A DNA stretch of 64,000 nt from Algoriphagus aquaeductus (lineage in GTDB: Bacteria; Bacteroidota; Bacteroidia; Cytophagales; Cyclobacteriaceae). The first letter of the stretch is position 1; every line of letters starts with the position of its first letter. Location: positions 31,785 through 95,784 of the forward strand of contig NZ_QKTX01000017.1 of NCBI RefSeq assembly GCF_003253485.1, read 5' to 3'. Below the pieces are notes generated by a model. It saw only the letters and a program-made list of their open reading frames with translations, was not told the origin of the DNA and ran no database searches. Shown in pieces: positions 1-8,804 of this stretch. Both the position numbers and the translations under genes were made by a program.

Positions 1-1
1 G

Positions 2-643
2 GCCGAAGAAAGCCCCCTTACAATCCGGTGGAGTAATTTCTATTTATGGGGTGGAGTTTTGATCCTTGCGGCAATTGGCGGAGCGATCACCAAATACCAA
101 CCGATTCTTCTTTTTGAGAATTTTTATCGAAACGGAAGCCTGATTTTTGGAGGAGGGCAGGTTTTGGTTCCCTATTTATACACCGAGTTTGTGGAGTTCA
201 AACACTTCTTGAGTTCGGAAGAATTTCTTACCGGATACGCCATTTCCCAGGGAATTCCTGGCCCCACTTTCTCCATTTCCTCTTATGTAGGAGCCTTATC
301 CATGAGAGAAAGTGGATTAATCGGGTTTATTACAGGGGGATTGATTTCGGCAGCCGGAATTTTCCTCCCGGGAATATTTCTGATCTTTTTTGTGATTCGA
401 TTTTGGGACCAATTGAAGCTCTACCGTCCGGTTCGTGCCGCCTTGGAAGGAATCAATGCGGTCTCCTGCGGCATGTTGATTGCAGCAGCCTATTTACTTT
501 TTGAACCTTTGGAGGCCAACTCAACCAATATTTTTTTCATCCTCGGTACCTATTCTCTTCTCCAGTTTACCAAAATCTCCTCTCCTATGATTATTGCCGG
601 AGGTCTGGTCTTGGGTATAATAACGCAGCATTTTTTGGGCTAA
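2..643 (+). CDS. Chromate transporter (ChrA family), C-terminal part; 5' end outside window
   Basis: The reading frame is open from base 2, so the gene starts before the window and only about 213 codons are visible. The protein is strongly hydrophobic with several membrane segments and carries the ChrA-type half-repeat: FGGGQVLVPYLY near the start and the motif QGIPGPTFSISSYVGA after it. In the ChrA (CHR) family these glycine/proline motifs occur once per half, so this is probably the second half of a two-domain transporter. Known members export chromate in exchange for protons or sulfate-like anions; the substrate here is not proven. A TTG at 59 could be read as a start but lies inside the conserved part. 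The next gene begins 80 bases downstream on the same strand. Confidence 0.8.
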   Translation, partial: AEESPLTIRWSNFYLWGGVLILAAIGGAITKYQPILLFENFYRNGSLIFGGGQVLVPYLYTEFVEFKHFLSSEEFLTGYAISQGIPGPTFSISSYVGALSMRESGLIGFITGGLISAAGIFLPGIFLIFFVIRFWDQLKLYRPVRAALEGINAVSCGMLIAAAYLLFEPLEANSTNIFFILGTYSLLQFTKISSPMIIAGGLVLGIITQHFLG

Positions 644-690
644 TGGACAGAAATTAGGTCCACCGGAACAAGAATCGCCTTAAAAGCGTT

Positions 691-719
691 TTGAGTTCTG
701 GATTCATTTCCTAACTTTC
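691..719 (+). promoter_or_regulatory. Candidate promoter of the CBS-domain gene
   Basis: TTG (691-693), an 18-bp spacer and TAACTTTC (712-719) resemble the Bacteroidota -33/-7 pair (TTG and TAnnTTTG). The -7 box ends only 4 bases before the ATG at 724, so a transcript from it would be almost leaderless. Confidence 0.35.
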
Positions 720-723
720 TCTT

Positions 724-1389
724 ATGCAAGCCTACGAATTCATCAACAGTCTCATCCCTCCGCTCAAATTGACTGATCGTGCGGGGATGGCATTGAACTG
801 GATGGAGGAAATCCGAACGGACTCTCTGCCGGTAATTGACCAAGGCAGATTCTTGGGCTTTATTGAAGACGAAATAATTTTTGAACTCAATGATCGGGAA
901 GAATTGATCGGAAATATTCAGCTCGAGAGCAACGCCTGTTGGGTCTTTTCGGACAAACATATTTATGATGTGCTGAGAGTGGCTTCCGAGAATCAATCCA
1001 ATCTTGTCGCTGTAGTCGATCGGGAAAACACGTACTTGGGTGTCGTGACTATGGAGGATGCTATTGCCGCCTTTGCTGATAGCCTATCCATCAAATCCCA
1101 GGGAAGTGTCCTGATTCTTTCCCTCCAAATGAAGGATTATCAACTTTCCGAAATCTCAAGATTGGTGGAGTCAGAAAACACGAAAATCCTAAGTTCTTTT
1201 ATCACCTCCGATCCTTTGGATGACAGCCGGATTAAACTGACGCTGAAACTGGACAAGCCCGAACTTCGACATGTCAAGGCAACCCTGGAGCGGTTCGGAT
1301 ACCGGGTGATTGACCACTATCAAGAGGAATCAGGCATTTCCAGTGAAGAAGACCGAATCGGGAACTTGCTCAGATTTTTAGATATTTAG
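724..1389 (+). CDS. CBS-domain protein, probable nucleotide-binding regulator
   Basis: This 221-residue soluble protein has two CBS motifs in the first 125 residues (for example DSLPVIDQGRFLGFI and LVAVVDRENTYLGVVTMEDA). A C-terminal region of about 80 residues follows and resembles an ACT-like fold (SVLILSLQMKDYQLSEISRL). CBS pairs usually bind adenosyl nucleotides and regulate a partner; no catalytic domain is visible. The gene lies directly upstream of NAD kinase in the same direction, which may reflect adenylate or NAD sensing, but that is inference. The ATG at 724 is preferred because the N-terminal stretch fits the family pattern and no alternative gives a complete first CBS motif. The family call is secure; the role is unknown. 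Confidence 0.85.
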   Translation: MQAYEFINSLIPPLKLTDRAGMALNWMEEIRTDSLPVIDQGRFLGFIEDEIIFELNDREELIGNIQLESNACWVFSDKHIYDVLRVASENQSNLVAVVDRENTYLGVVTMEDAIAAFADSLSIKSQGSVLILSLQMKDYQLSEISRLVESENTKILSSFITSDPLDDSRIKLTLKLDKPELRHVKATLERFGYRVIDHYQEESGISSEEDRIGNLLRFLDI

Positions 1390-1522
1390 GGCATTAAAAT
1401 CGAACATTAGGCACATTCCCATCAGGGGTTGCTATCGATCACCTGTCTGCCGCAGGCCGATTCATGACACTACTTCCCTGGACGGCAGTCAGGTATGAGC
1501 GCAAAAGACCAATACTGATCCT

Positions 1523-2398
1523 ATGAAAGTCGCCTTACATGGCCTGGCATTGAGGGCTGAGTTTTTCCCGCAGATAATTTCTTTGTTTCAACTCCTCGAA
1601 GCGGCAGGAATTGAAGTTTTTGTCACCCGACCCTTCGATAAGCAACTCAAGCAGATTGAAAAACATTCTCTAAAATATTGGGTATTGGAAAATGCTGAGG
1701 ATTTCTCAGACCTTGATTTTTTCATGTCCATTGGGGGCGATGGTACTTTGCTCGATACCGTGTGTGTGGTCGGCGGTCTGGAAATCCCAATCTTGGGACT
1801 TAACACAGGCCGTTTGGGTTTTTTGGCGACGGTTGCGAAAGATAAAATCGAAGAAGCCCTAGACCATTTAGTAACCGGAAATTACCAAATCGAATCCCGA
1901 ACTTTGCTCTCTCTGGAAAGCAACCGAAAGCTGTTCCACGGGCTGAATTTTGCCTTAAATGAATTCACGATTCATAAGAGAGACACCTCTTCGATGATCA
2001 CCGTGCACACCTACATCGACGGAAAATACCTGAACTCTTATTGGGCAGATGGCTTGATTGTCTCTACTCCTACGGGATCGACAGGATATTCGCTAAGCTG
2101 CGGAGGGCCTTTGATTACCCCTGGAGCCAAAAACTTCGTCATCACTCCGGTAAGCCCACACAACCTAAACGTAAGACCAATCATTGTGTCCGATGATTCG
2201 GAAATCAGTTTTGAAATCGAAGGGAGAACCGATAAGTTTATGATCTCCCTTGACTCCAGATCCACTTCCATCTCTGCCGATCTGAAACTCAGTGTGAAAA
2301 AGGAAAAGTTTTCGGCTAAATTGGTAAAATTGCCTCACTATCATTTCTTTGATACGCTCAGGCAAAAACTCAATTGGGGCTTTGACATGAGAAACTGA
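1523..2398 (+). CDS. nadK: NAD kinase
   Basis: This 291-residue enzyme phosphorylates NAD to NADP with ATP or polyphosphate in the cytoplasm. The diagnostic GGDGT motif appears as SIGGDGTLLDTV near residue 75, followed by GLNTGRLGFLA. The family's NE and D/TPTGSTGYSLS motifs (ALNEFTIHKRDTSS, STPTGSTGYSLSCGGP) sit near residues 150-200. The length matches the usual 280-300 residues. The 133-bp gap before it contains degenerate inverted sequences around 1440-1490 (cctgtctgccgcaggc and a ggcag-containing partner) that look like remnants of a REP-type palindrome. The downstream gene is an outer-membrane protein on the same strand, 92 bases away. Confidence 0.97.
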   Translation: MKVALHGLALRAEFFPQIISLFQLLEAAGIEVFVTRPFDKQLKQIEKHSLKYWVLENAEDFSDLDFFMSIGGDGTLLDTVCVVGGLEIPILGLNTGRLGFLATVAKDKIEEALDHLVTGNYQIESRTLLSLESNRKLFHGLNFALNEFTIHKRDTSSMITVHTYIDGKYLNSYWADGLIVSTPTGSTGYSLSCGGPLITPGAKNFVITPVSPHNLNVRPIIVSDDSEISFEIEGRTDKFMISLDSRSTSISADLKLSVKKEKFSAKLVKLPHYHFFDTLRQKLNWGFDMRN

Positions 2399-2490
2399 AA
2401 AAAACAGGCCTCTTGAGCTTAACAATTATTAACCCGAGAAATACAGAAGAGCGTTTTTTAAACGTTAGGTACTTCATAACTTGCATCGTC

Positions 2491-3252
2491 TTGAAAAAGG
2501 TCAATTTTAAGATTTTCAGATATTTATCTGCTTTTGTATTGGTAGTTTCCATCGGTATTTCAGAAGGAAAAGCCCAGAAATACGAGATCGGAGGCGGATT
2601 AGGCGGAGCAGTCTATTCTGGGGATATCATTCGAAAAATTGACCCGGGCCAGTTAGGCCTTCAGGGAACGTTGTTTGGCAAGAGAAATTTTGACAATGTG
2701 TGGACGCTCAGAGCAGCCTTGAGTACAGCTATACTCCATGCTGATGATGAGATCAAACCCTTGGACTTGGTGTATCAAAGCAGAGATGCCCGGTTTAGAG
2801 GAGGACTGATCGAGGCATCAGCAGTCATGGAATTTAACTTTCTGGACTATCTTAGAAACGACTCGGAGTTCCGGTTTTCCCCATACGCTTTCTTTGGATT
2901 GGGATACACCTTCTTCACGATGAAAGGACGCTATAGTGCTGAGCGGTTTACCCCGGCAGATTACTATCAGCTGTTTTCGCCGGTGATTCCGTTTGGAGGT
3001 GGGGTGAAATACCGCCTCAATGACAAATGGACATTGGCTGCTGAACTGGGGATTCGGGCGACATTTACGGATTACCTGGATAAAATCGATTCTAAAGCAG
3101 GGGTTTTTCCCATCTCTGAAACTGATGTTATCACTGGGGAGAACCTTACCCATATCATTAATTTTGGGAATCCATACACGAAGGATTGGTATTATTTCCT
3201 GGGGGTTACGATCAGTTACACTCTTTCCAACGTGAAATGCTACGCCTATTAA
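2491..3252 (+). CDS. DUF6089-type outer-membrane beta-barrel protein
   Basis: The product has an N-terminal signal sequence (FKIFRYLSAFVLVVSIG, cleavage likely after EGKAQ) followed by alternating amphipathic strands rich in Tyr, Phe and Gly, as in small OmpA-like barrels. The first strand includes GGGLGGAVYSGDI, and the protein ends in an aromatic-containing strand. I recognise it as the DUF6089 type that precedes isoprenyl transferase and bamA in many Bacteroidota; its function is unknown. The start is uncertain: a TTG at 2491 gives a clean signal peptide, whereas a TTG at 2413 adds 26 residues without one. The position suggests a link to envelope biogenesis. Confidence 0.7.
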   Translation: MKKVNFKIFRYLSAFVLVVSIGISEGKAQKYEIGGGLGGAVYSGDIIRKIDPGQLGLQGTLFGKRNFDNVWTLRAALSTAILHADDEIKPLDLVYQSRDARFRGGLIEASAVMEFNFLDYLRNDSEFRFSPYAFFGLGYTFFTMKGRYSAERFTPADYYQLFSPVIPFGGGVKYRLNDKWTLAAELGIRATFTDYLDKIDSKAGVFPISETDVITGENLTHIINFGNPYTKDWYYFLGVTISYTLSNVKCYAY

Positions 3253-3334
3253 TTAATTGATTTCATGGGCAGATTATTGAAAAAGAAATAGCATTTTTGT
3301 ACCTCCAAAAATGTAGGTACTCCCAAGCGTTGGA

Positions 3335-4072
3335 ATGAAGGAAAAACTAGACCTAACCAATATCCCCAAACATATTGCGATCATCATGGACGGCAACGGC
3401 CGTTGGGCCAAGAAGAAAGGCGCCATGAGAATCTTCGGACATCGACATGCGATTCAAGCGGTCAAGGACTCCATTGAAGGAGCCGATAAATTGGGAGTAA
3501 AATACCTCACGCTTTTTTCCTTTTCCACGGAAAACTGGTCCCGCCCCCAAGATGAAGTCAAAGCCCTGATGGAACTGTTGGTGAAAACCATCATTGATGA
3601 GATCTCGCAGATGATGAACAACAACATCCGACTGGATGCCATCGGCGATTTGGAAAGTTTACCCCCTTCGGCTTACGAAAAACTAATGGAAGCCAAAAAA
3701 CTCACCGCCTCCAACAATGGCCTTACCGTGATCTTGGCACTCAGCTACAGCGGTCAGTGGGAAATGGCTCAAGCCGCAAAACGCATTGCTCAAAAAGTCT
3801 CCGAAGGAAAACTGAAGCCTGAGGAAATTACCCAGCAAACCCTCGCCGATCACTTGGATACGGCCGGAATCCCGGACCCGGAATTGATGATTCGGACCAG
3901 TGGGGAGTTTAGAATAAGTAATTTCTTGCTTTGGCAACTCGCCTACACCGAGCTGTACTTTACACCGGTGCTTTGGCCTGACTTCCGAAGAGAGCATCTC
4001 TTTGCCGCAGTAGAAGATTATCAAAAAAGAGAAAGAAGGTTTGGTAAAACCGGAGAGCAAGTGAAACCTTAA
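3335..4072 (+). CDS. uppS: Isoprenyl transferase (undecaprenyl-diphosphate synthase)
   Basis: This 245-residue cis-prenyltransferase condenses isopentenyl diphosphate onto farnesyl diphosphate to make the C55 lipid carrier for peptidoglycan and O-antigen. The catalytic signature IAIIMDGNGRWAKKKG carries the essential Asp and the N/R residues. TLFSFSTENWSRP and the C-terminal DLMIRTSGE-type motif (PELMIRTSGEFRISNFLLWQ) are present, as is the ELYFTPVLWPDF segment. The length is normal. A 6-bp inverted repeat (GTACCT/AGGTAC, 3299-3320) lies in the leader just upstream of the ATG. It sits between DUF6089 and bamA, a common Bacteroidota order. Confidence 0.97.
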   Translation: MKEKLDLTNIPKHIAIIMDGNGRWAKKKGAMRIFGHRHAIQAVKDSIEGADKLGVKYLTLFSFSTENWSRPQDEVKALMELLVKTIIDEISQMMNNNIRLDAIGDLESLPPSAYEKLMEAKKLTASNNGLTVILALSYSGQWEMAQAAKRIAQKVSEGKLKPEEITQQTLADHLDTAGIPDPELMIRTSGEFRISNFLLWQLAYTELYFTPVLWPDFRREHLFAAVEDYQKRERRFGKTGEQVKP

Positions 4073-4173
4073 CCAGTAAATGAAATCGGGCATGACATCC
4101 AGATTCACACTTACCGTGTGAACCTCAGACATGCGAGATTACATATGGCCTTTTTAGGTCAAATTATACCAAT

Positions 4174-6870
4174 ATGAAAAGAAGTTTATTGATTCTGTTT
4201 TGTTTGATTTGGTCGGCAAATTCCATGGCCCAAATCCGCCTTGGCCAAAGCCGATATGCCGCTCCTAGGCCTGTCAACATTTTGGAATTGAACTACTCCA
4301 AACCCGAAAAATTCAGAATCGCCGAAATCAAAGCTGTGGGACTTTCCACTCTGGATGAAGTGGCTATTATTTCGCTCTCAGGACTGAAAGTAGACGATAG
4401 AATCGAGGTGCCCGGTGATGATATTGCCAACGCCTTAAAAAAACTTTGGGGACAGGGGATTATCGGAGATGTAAAGATTTTGGTGACCAAAATAGAAGGT
4501 GAAGATATCTACTTGCTTCTTGACCTGACCGAGCGCCCCCGATTTTCAAGAGTAGAGTTTTCTGGAATCAACAAAACCCAAGAAGGTGAACTCCGAGACA
4601 AAGTAAATATCAGAGGCCGAGTGGTCCGTGATGACGTACTCAACACTGCCAAAAGGAATATTGAAAAATACTACCTTGACAAAGGCTTTCTGAACACAGA
4701 GGTAAAAATCATTCAAGAAAGGGACACTACCCTTCCTAACAGCGTCAAACTTCGATTTGATGTCAATACCAACTCTAAGGTCAAAATCAATGAGATCAAG
4801 ATCTACGGCAACGAGGAAATCTCTGACCGCGCCATCAAGGGCAAATTGAAAAAAACCAAAGAATATCCCCGGGTGGCAATCTTCAATGACATCCACACCC
4901 GACTCGTCGAAGCAGATGCGAAGAGTATCAGCCGGTCTATCTTCCACACAGACTCGGCATCCAAAGAAGACGCAACCAGCTACATCAACAAAAACTTCAA
5001 GCTCAACTTCTTCAACGGATCAAAATACATCCCCAAAGAATACCGAAGCGATAAAGACAAAGCCATTGCATTTTACAACAGCAAAGGATTCAGAGATGCC
5101 AAAATCCTCAATGATTCGGTTTACAAGTACTCAGATGACAAAATCAACATAGATATTGCGTTTGAAGAAGGACGAAAATACTATTACCGAAACATTAGCT
5201 TCACCGGAAACTACATCCATTCCGATGAGGTATTGATGGCCAAATTGGGCATTGAAAAAGGAGATATCTACGACAAAGAAAAGCTGGACAAGAGACTCAA
5301 TTACGACCCTCAAAAAGGAGACGACGTGAGCTCTCTTTATCAGGACAACGGCTATCTGTTTTTCAACATTGATCCGGTGGAAATCAATGTTTCCGGAGAC
5401 TCCATTGACTTGGAAATGCGAATCTTTGAAGGCCCGCAAGTCACGGTAAACAGTGTCAGCATCAAGGGCAACGAACGGACCTCCGACCATGTGGTGATGC
5501 GGGAAATCCGAATTCTACCCGGACAAAAATTCAACCGAAGCCTGCTGGTTCGTACGATTCGGGAACTTTCCACCCTGGGATACTTTGACCCCGAAAAAAT
5601 CAACCCTGACTTAAGGCCTAACTTCGAACAGGCAACCGTCGATATTACCTTTGAGCTCGAAGAGCGTCCAAATGACCAGATTGAATTATCCGGTGGTTGG
5701 GGTGGTTTTTATGGCTTTGTGGGAACGGTCGGCTTGGTGTTCAACAATTTCTCCGCAAAAAACATCGGTGATTTCAGCAAGTGGGATCCCCTGCCGGTAG
5801 GAGATGGACAAAAGCTTTCCTTGAGAGTTCAAGCCAATGGACGAACTTTCCAAAACTATTCGCTTTCACTGACCGAACCGTGGTTTGGAGGAAAGAAACC
5901 CAATGCACTCAGCTTCTCTTTCAACCACTCGGTCCAGAGACAGGTCGATTTCTTTAACAGGCTACCTAACGCTTCTGACCTTGGATTCTTCAAGATCACA
6001 GGGGTAACTGTAGGACTGGCTAAGCGGGTGACCTGGCCTGATGACTATTTCAGCATCAGTAATTCTATTCAGTTCCAGAATTATGAATTCAACCAATTCG
6101 GAACCTCCTTTGGGTTGAGCTATCCGACCGGAAATTCAAAAAGTGTCACCTTAAACACAACCATCGCCCGAAACAACGTAGATAACAATATCTATCCACG
6201 ACTGGGATCCAACATTATCCTTTCTACGGAATTTACGCCTCCTTACAATTCCCTGAATAAGAATCTCAATGGCGAATCCACGGATCAGGAAAAATTCAAC
6301 TGGTTGGAATACCACAAGTGGATGTTTGACGCCTCTTTCTTTACCCCGGTATTCGGGTCCAACAAATGGGTCGCCAGTGCCCGGGCACACATGGGCTTCT
6401 TGGGGTCCTATGGCAACAAGGTAGGACTGATTCCTTTGGAGCGATTTGTAATGGGGGGTGACGGGATGACTTTCAACAATTTTGCCTTGGGTCAGGAGAT
6501 TATCGGATTGAGAGGGTACGAAAACCAAACCCTTACCCCGGGTAGATCCACTCGAGGCACGGCCAACCCAGATCCTTACGGAGGGGTAGTCTACAACAAA
6601 TACGTGATGGAACTTCGCTTTCTCGTTTCCCCCAACCCTTCAGCTACAATCTTCTTGCTGACCTTTGCGGAAGCCGGAAATAACTGGGGTTCCTACAAAG
6701 ACTTTAACCCGTATGACCTGAAAAAGTCTGCTGGTGTAGGTGCCAGGATATTCATGCCTGCATTTGGTTTATTGGGGATAGATTGGGGGTACGGGTTTGA
6801 TCCTATACCGGGAAGTTTACAGCGGAGCGGAGCACAATTTCACTTTACCATTGGGCAACAGTTCAGATAA
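4174..6870 (+). CDS. bamA: Outer-membrane protein assembly factor BamA (Omp85)
   Basis: This 898-residue protein is the central subunit of the machine that folds and inserts beta-barrels into the outer membrane. A signal peptide ends at about NSMAQ. Several POTRA domains follow (roughly residues 45-490, e.g. RFSRVEFSGINKTQEGELRD and TVNSVSIKGNERTSDHVVM). The C-terminal half is the 16-strand barrel, with the L6-loop motif appearing as IGLRGYENQTLTPG (the family's [V/I]RG[F/Y] motif). The final strand ends FHFTIGQQFR, a typical beta-signal. It is somewhat longer than the E. coli protein (about 810 residues), as usual in Bacteroidota. It is followed by two Skp-like chaperone genes, consistent with one envelope-biogenesis run. 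Confidence 0.95.
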   Translation: MKRSLLILFCLIWSANSMAQIRLGQSRYAAPRPVNILELNYSKPEKFRIAEIKAVGLSTLDEVAIISLSGLKVDDRIEVPGDDIANALKKLWGQGIIGDVKILVTKIEGEDIYLLLDLTERPRFSRVEFSGINKTQEGELRDKVNIRGRVVRDDVLNTAKRNIEKYYLDKGFLNTEVKIIQERDTTLPNSVKLRFDVNTNSKVKINEIKIYGNEEISDRAIKGKLKKTKEYPRVAIFNDIHTRLVEADAKSISRSIFHTDSASKEDATSYINKNFKLNFFNGSKYIPKEYRSDKDKAIAFYNSKGFRDAKILNDSVYKYSDDKINIDIAFEEGRKYYYRNISFTGNYIHSDEVLMAKLGIEKGDIYDKEKLDKRLNYDPQKGDDVSSLYQDNGYLFFNIDPVEINVSGDSIDLEMRIFEGPQVTVNSVSIKGNERTSDHVVMREIRILPGQKFNRSLLVRTIRELSTLGYFDPEKINPDLRPNFEQATVDITFELEERPNDQIELSGGWGGFYGFVGTVGLVFNNFSAKNIGDFSKWDPLPVGDGQKLSLRVQANGRTFQNYSLSLTEPWFGGKKPNALSFSFNHSVQRQVDFFNRLPNASDLGFFKITGVTVGLAKRVTWPDDYFSISNSIQFQNYEFNQFGTSFGLSYPTGNSKSVTLNTTIARNNVDNNIYPRLGSNIILSTEFTPPYNSLNKNLNGESTDQEKFNWLEYHKWMFDASFFTPVFGSNKWVASARAHMGFLGSYGNKVGLIPLERFVMGGDGMTFNNFALGQEIIGLRGYENQTLTPGRSTRGTANPDPYGGVVYNKYVMELRFLVSPNPSATIFLLTFAEAGNNWGSYKDFNPYDLKKSAGVGARIFMPAFGLLGIDWGYGFDPIPGSLQRSGAQFHFTIGQQFR

Positions 6871-6960
6871 GCTTCCAAATAAGCCGGGCGTTAGTTAATT
6901 TATGCAAAAATAAAACGTTAATAATGCCGCTATCCCTCGCTTGGAAAACTGGAAGAAGCC

Positions 6961-7491
6961 ATGAATAAACCATTGAAAATTGTACTTTTGCTGCTCATTC
7001 TGCTGAATACGGGCCCATTAGCTGCGCAAAAGTTTGGATACATTGACTCAGAATACATTCTCAACAAGCACCCGGACTACAAAGTAATCCAGGAGGAACT
7101 TAAGAAACTGAGTGACCAGTGGAAGAAAGAGGCACAAAGTTTGGATCAGGAGATCAAAGAAATGAATACTCAGCTGAAAGCTGAAGAAGTACTACTGACC
7201 GAAGAGATGTATCAAAAGCGGTTGGAAGAGATTAAGGCGAAGCAAAAGGCTTCGCAGGAGTTTAACAGCAGGATCTTTGGAATTGACGGGATGTATTATC
7301 AAAAGCAGGCAGAACTGCTGCAACCCCTGCAATCCAAAATCTATGATGCCATCGAACGGGTCTCCAGAAGAAACAATCTGGCGGTTCTTTTTGACAAGGC
7401 AGCCGGACCGTCGGCCATCATTTACACTGATCCAAGGCATGACTATTCGGAGTTTGTTTTGGACGAATTGGGAATTGAAGACAATAATTAA
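6961..7491 (+). CDS. OmpH/Skp-family periplasmic chaperone (first copy)
   Basis: This 176-residue protein has a signal peptide (cleavage near PLAAQ) and then KFGYIDSEYILNKHPDYK, the typical start of mature Skp/OmpH proteins. A long charged coiled coil follows (about residues 45-110, rich in Glu, Lys and Gln). The C-terminal beta region contains AVLFDKAAGPSAIIYTDP. Skp trimers hold unfolded outer-membrane proteins in the periplasm on their way to BamA. It lies 90 bases after bamA and 91 bases before a paralogue. The tandem pair is common in Bacteroidota; how the two copies divide the work is unknown. Confidence 0.88.
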   Translation: MNKPLKIVLLLLILLNTGPLAAQKFGYIDSEYILNKHPDYKVIQEELKKLSDQWKKEAQSLDQEIKEMNTQLKAEEVLLTEEMYQKRLEEIKAKQKASQEFNSRIFGIDGMYYQKQAELLQPLQSKIYDAIERVSRRNNLAVLFDKAAGPSAIIYTDPRHDYSEFVLDELGIEDNN

Positions 7492-7582
7492 ATAACCATC
7501 TTACAGATTAAATCGAGCACATGTGAGGCCGCTCACGTTTAGAAAAAAAGTTAGACCATTTAAAAACACAAATTATACACAT

Positions 7583-8125
7583 ATGAAAGTAAAAGTTATC
7601 CTAGCTGCAATAGCGTTGCTGTTCGTAGGATTCACCGCTCAGGCTCAAAACATTAAGATCGGATACACGAGCGTGGAGTTAATCATGGACCTCATGCCTG
7701 AAATGGAACAAATCGGAGCAGACATCCAAGATTATCAAACCCAGCTTCAAACCAATATCCAGACCAAAGCTGCTGATTTTCAGCGTCAGGTACAGGCTTA
7801 TCAGCAAGCTGCTGCTACCATGACCGAAACTGCCAGAGCTACCAAAGAACAGGAGTTGACCAAACTTCAGGGGGATTTGCAAAAGTATGAGCAAGACGCT
7901 CAGGTTTCTTATCAGAGAAAACTTCAGGAACTGTTGGAACCCTTGCAAACCAAAGTGATCAACGCGATCAATGCGGTAGCTGCAGAGAATAATTACACGC
8001 ATATTTTCGCAGAAACAGCCGGTCAAGCGCCTATCCTTCTTTACACCAAAGAAGAAGATAAATTCACCGAACTGGTTCTTGCCAAGTTGGGAATTCAGGT
8101 TCCTCAGCAACCTGCTCAAAAGTAA
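7583..8125 (+). CDS. OmpH/Skp-family periplasmic chaperone (second copy)
   Basis: This 180-residue product has a clear signal peptide (MKVKVILAAIALLFVGFTAQ, cleaved before NIKIGYTSVELIM). A Gln-rich coiled coil (roughly residues 50-125) and a C-terminal sheet (HIFAETAGQAPILLYTKEE) follow. The ATG at 7583 is chosen because it begins exactly at the signal peptide; an upstream GTG would add 20 polar residues. It is a diverged paralogue of the preceding gene, with the same layout but a much more glutamine-rich helix. A strong terminator follows 11 bases after the stop, marking the end of the bamA region transcript. Confidence 0.9.
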   Translation: MKVKVILAAIALLFVGFTAQAQNIKIGYTSVELIMDLMPEMEQIGADIQDYQTQLQTNIQTKAADFQRQVQAYQQAAATMTETARATKEQELTKLQGDLQKYEQDAQVSYQRKLQELLEPLQTKVINAINAVAAENNYTHIFAETAGQAPILLYTKEEDKFTELVLAKLGIQVPQQPAQK

Positions 8126-8135
8126 TCTTCACATA

Positions 8136-8162
8136 AACCGGCTCAAAAGGCCGGTTTTTTTT
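8136..8162 (+). terminator. Intrinsic terminator after the second ompH gene
   Basis: A 7-bp stem (AACCGGC at 8136-8142 with GCCGGTT at 8150-8156) is followed by a run of T to 8162. Confidence 0.9.
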
Positions 8163-8197
8163 GAGCATCTCCAAAAAGGAAACCCTGCGAGTAGACT

Positions 8198-8234
8198 AGA
8201 CCAGCCAGGTTTTGAAAACCTGGCTGGTCTTTTT
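8198..8234 (+). terminator. Near-perfect 33-bp palindrome with T tail (terminator or REP-like)
   Basis: Bases 8198-8213 and 8215-8230 are exact reverse complements around a single central base, and TTTTT follows. It lies between the first terminator and the repeat element. It could be a second terminator or a REP-like palindrome; the perfect symmetry makes an extruded cruciform possible. Confidence 0.6.
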
Positions 8235-8240
8235 ACCCTT

Positions 8241-8421
8241 AAACCTTAAATATGCATTAGAAAAACTACTACGACCTCATAATGCTTCAAAATCAGTCGT
8301 TTCACTTCACTTTTCTCCCGATAACTATCGGGATCCAAAGTACCTGATTTTCTTGTATTTTGAGTTCTTCCCGAAATACTTCGGGACAGGCTGCTACGAA
8401 TTCTAATGCATAAACCAGGTT
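8241..8421 (+). repeat. Dispersed palindromic intergenic repeat (MITE-like), copy 1
   Basis: This 181-bp non-coding element closely matches 45631-45800 in the same orientation. Its ends are inverted: TATGCATTAGAA on the left and TTCTAATGCATAA on the right, with AACCT/AGGTT outside. The arms between them are also loosely complementary, so the whole unit can fold as one long imperfect hairpin. Two small palindromes sit inside (cccgataactatcggg near 8317-8332 and a TTCCCGAA/TTCGGGA pair near 8368-8387). No coding capacity or transposase is visible. It fills the gap between ompH and thioredoxin, and movement by a transposase elsewhere in the genome is inference. Confidence 0.7.
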
Positions 8422-8465
8422 AAATCACATAAGATTAATTTTCCACTTACCAGTTGTTTTTTCGT

Positions 8466-8771
8466 ATGCCCAAAAAGAATCCCAAAGAAATCATCAGCCA
8501 AAGCCAAGAAGTCCTCTTGGTGGATTTCTATGCGGACTGGTGTGGGCCCTGTCAGACGATGAATCCGGTATTGGAGGAATCACTGGCTGAGCTTGGAGGA
8601 AAAATCAAACTGCTAAAGCTTAATGTAGACAAGCATCCCCAACTCAGTCAGCAGTTTGGAATCCGATCCATCCCTCACTATATCCTTTTCAAACGTGGAA
8701 AAATACTCTGGAGAAAAGGAGGCATACTTACCAAGCGGGAATTGGTGCAGCAGTTGAAGGGGTTTGTATAA
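8466..8771 (+). CDS. Thioredoxin
   Basis: This 101-residue protein has the thioredoxin active site WCGPC in the context VDFYADWCGPCQTMNPV. It also has the conserved cis-proline region (IRSIPHYILFKRG) and the family length of about 100-110 residues. It reduces disulfides in cytoplasmic proteins using electrons from thioredoxin reductase. No signal peptide is seen. The ATG at 8466 is preferred over a TTG at 8454 because it starts directly before the first helix. It is a lone gene between a repeat element and a convergent terminator. Symbol trxA is not assigned because genomes of this group usually carry several thioredoxins. Confidence 0.9.
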   Translation: MPKKNPKEIISQSQEVLLVDFYADWCGPCQTMNPVLEESLAELGGKIKLLKLNVDKHPQLSQQFGIRSIPHYILFKRGKILWRKGGILTKRELVQQLKGFV

Positions 8772-8777
8772 ATCAGA

Positions 8778-8800
8778 AAAGGCCTCAATTTGAGGCCTTT
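8778..8800. terminator. Bidirectional terminator between thioredoxin and rluB
   Basis: AAAGGCCTCAA (8778-8788) pairs perfectly with TTGAGGCCTTT (8790-8800). A/T ends on both sides allow termination of both convergent genes. Confidence 0.85.
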
Positions 8801-8804
8801 ATTC

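Noticed and set aside
1430..1500. Degenerate inverted sequences before nadK
   Set aside because: They resemble REP remnants, but symmetry is too poor and no second copy was found in the window.
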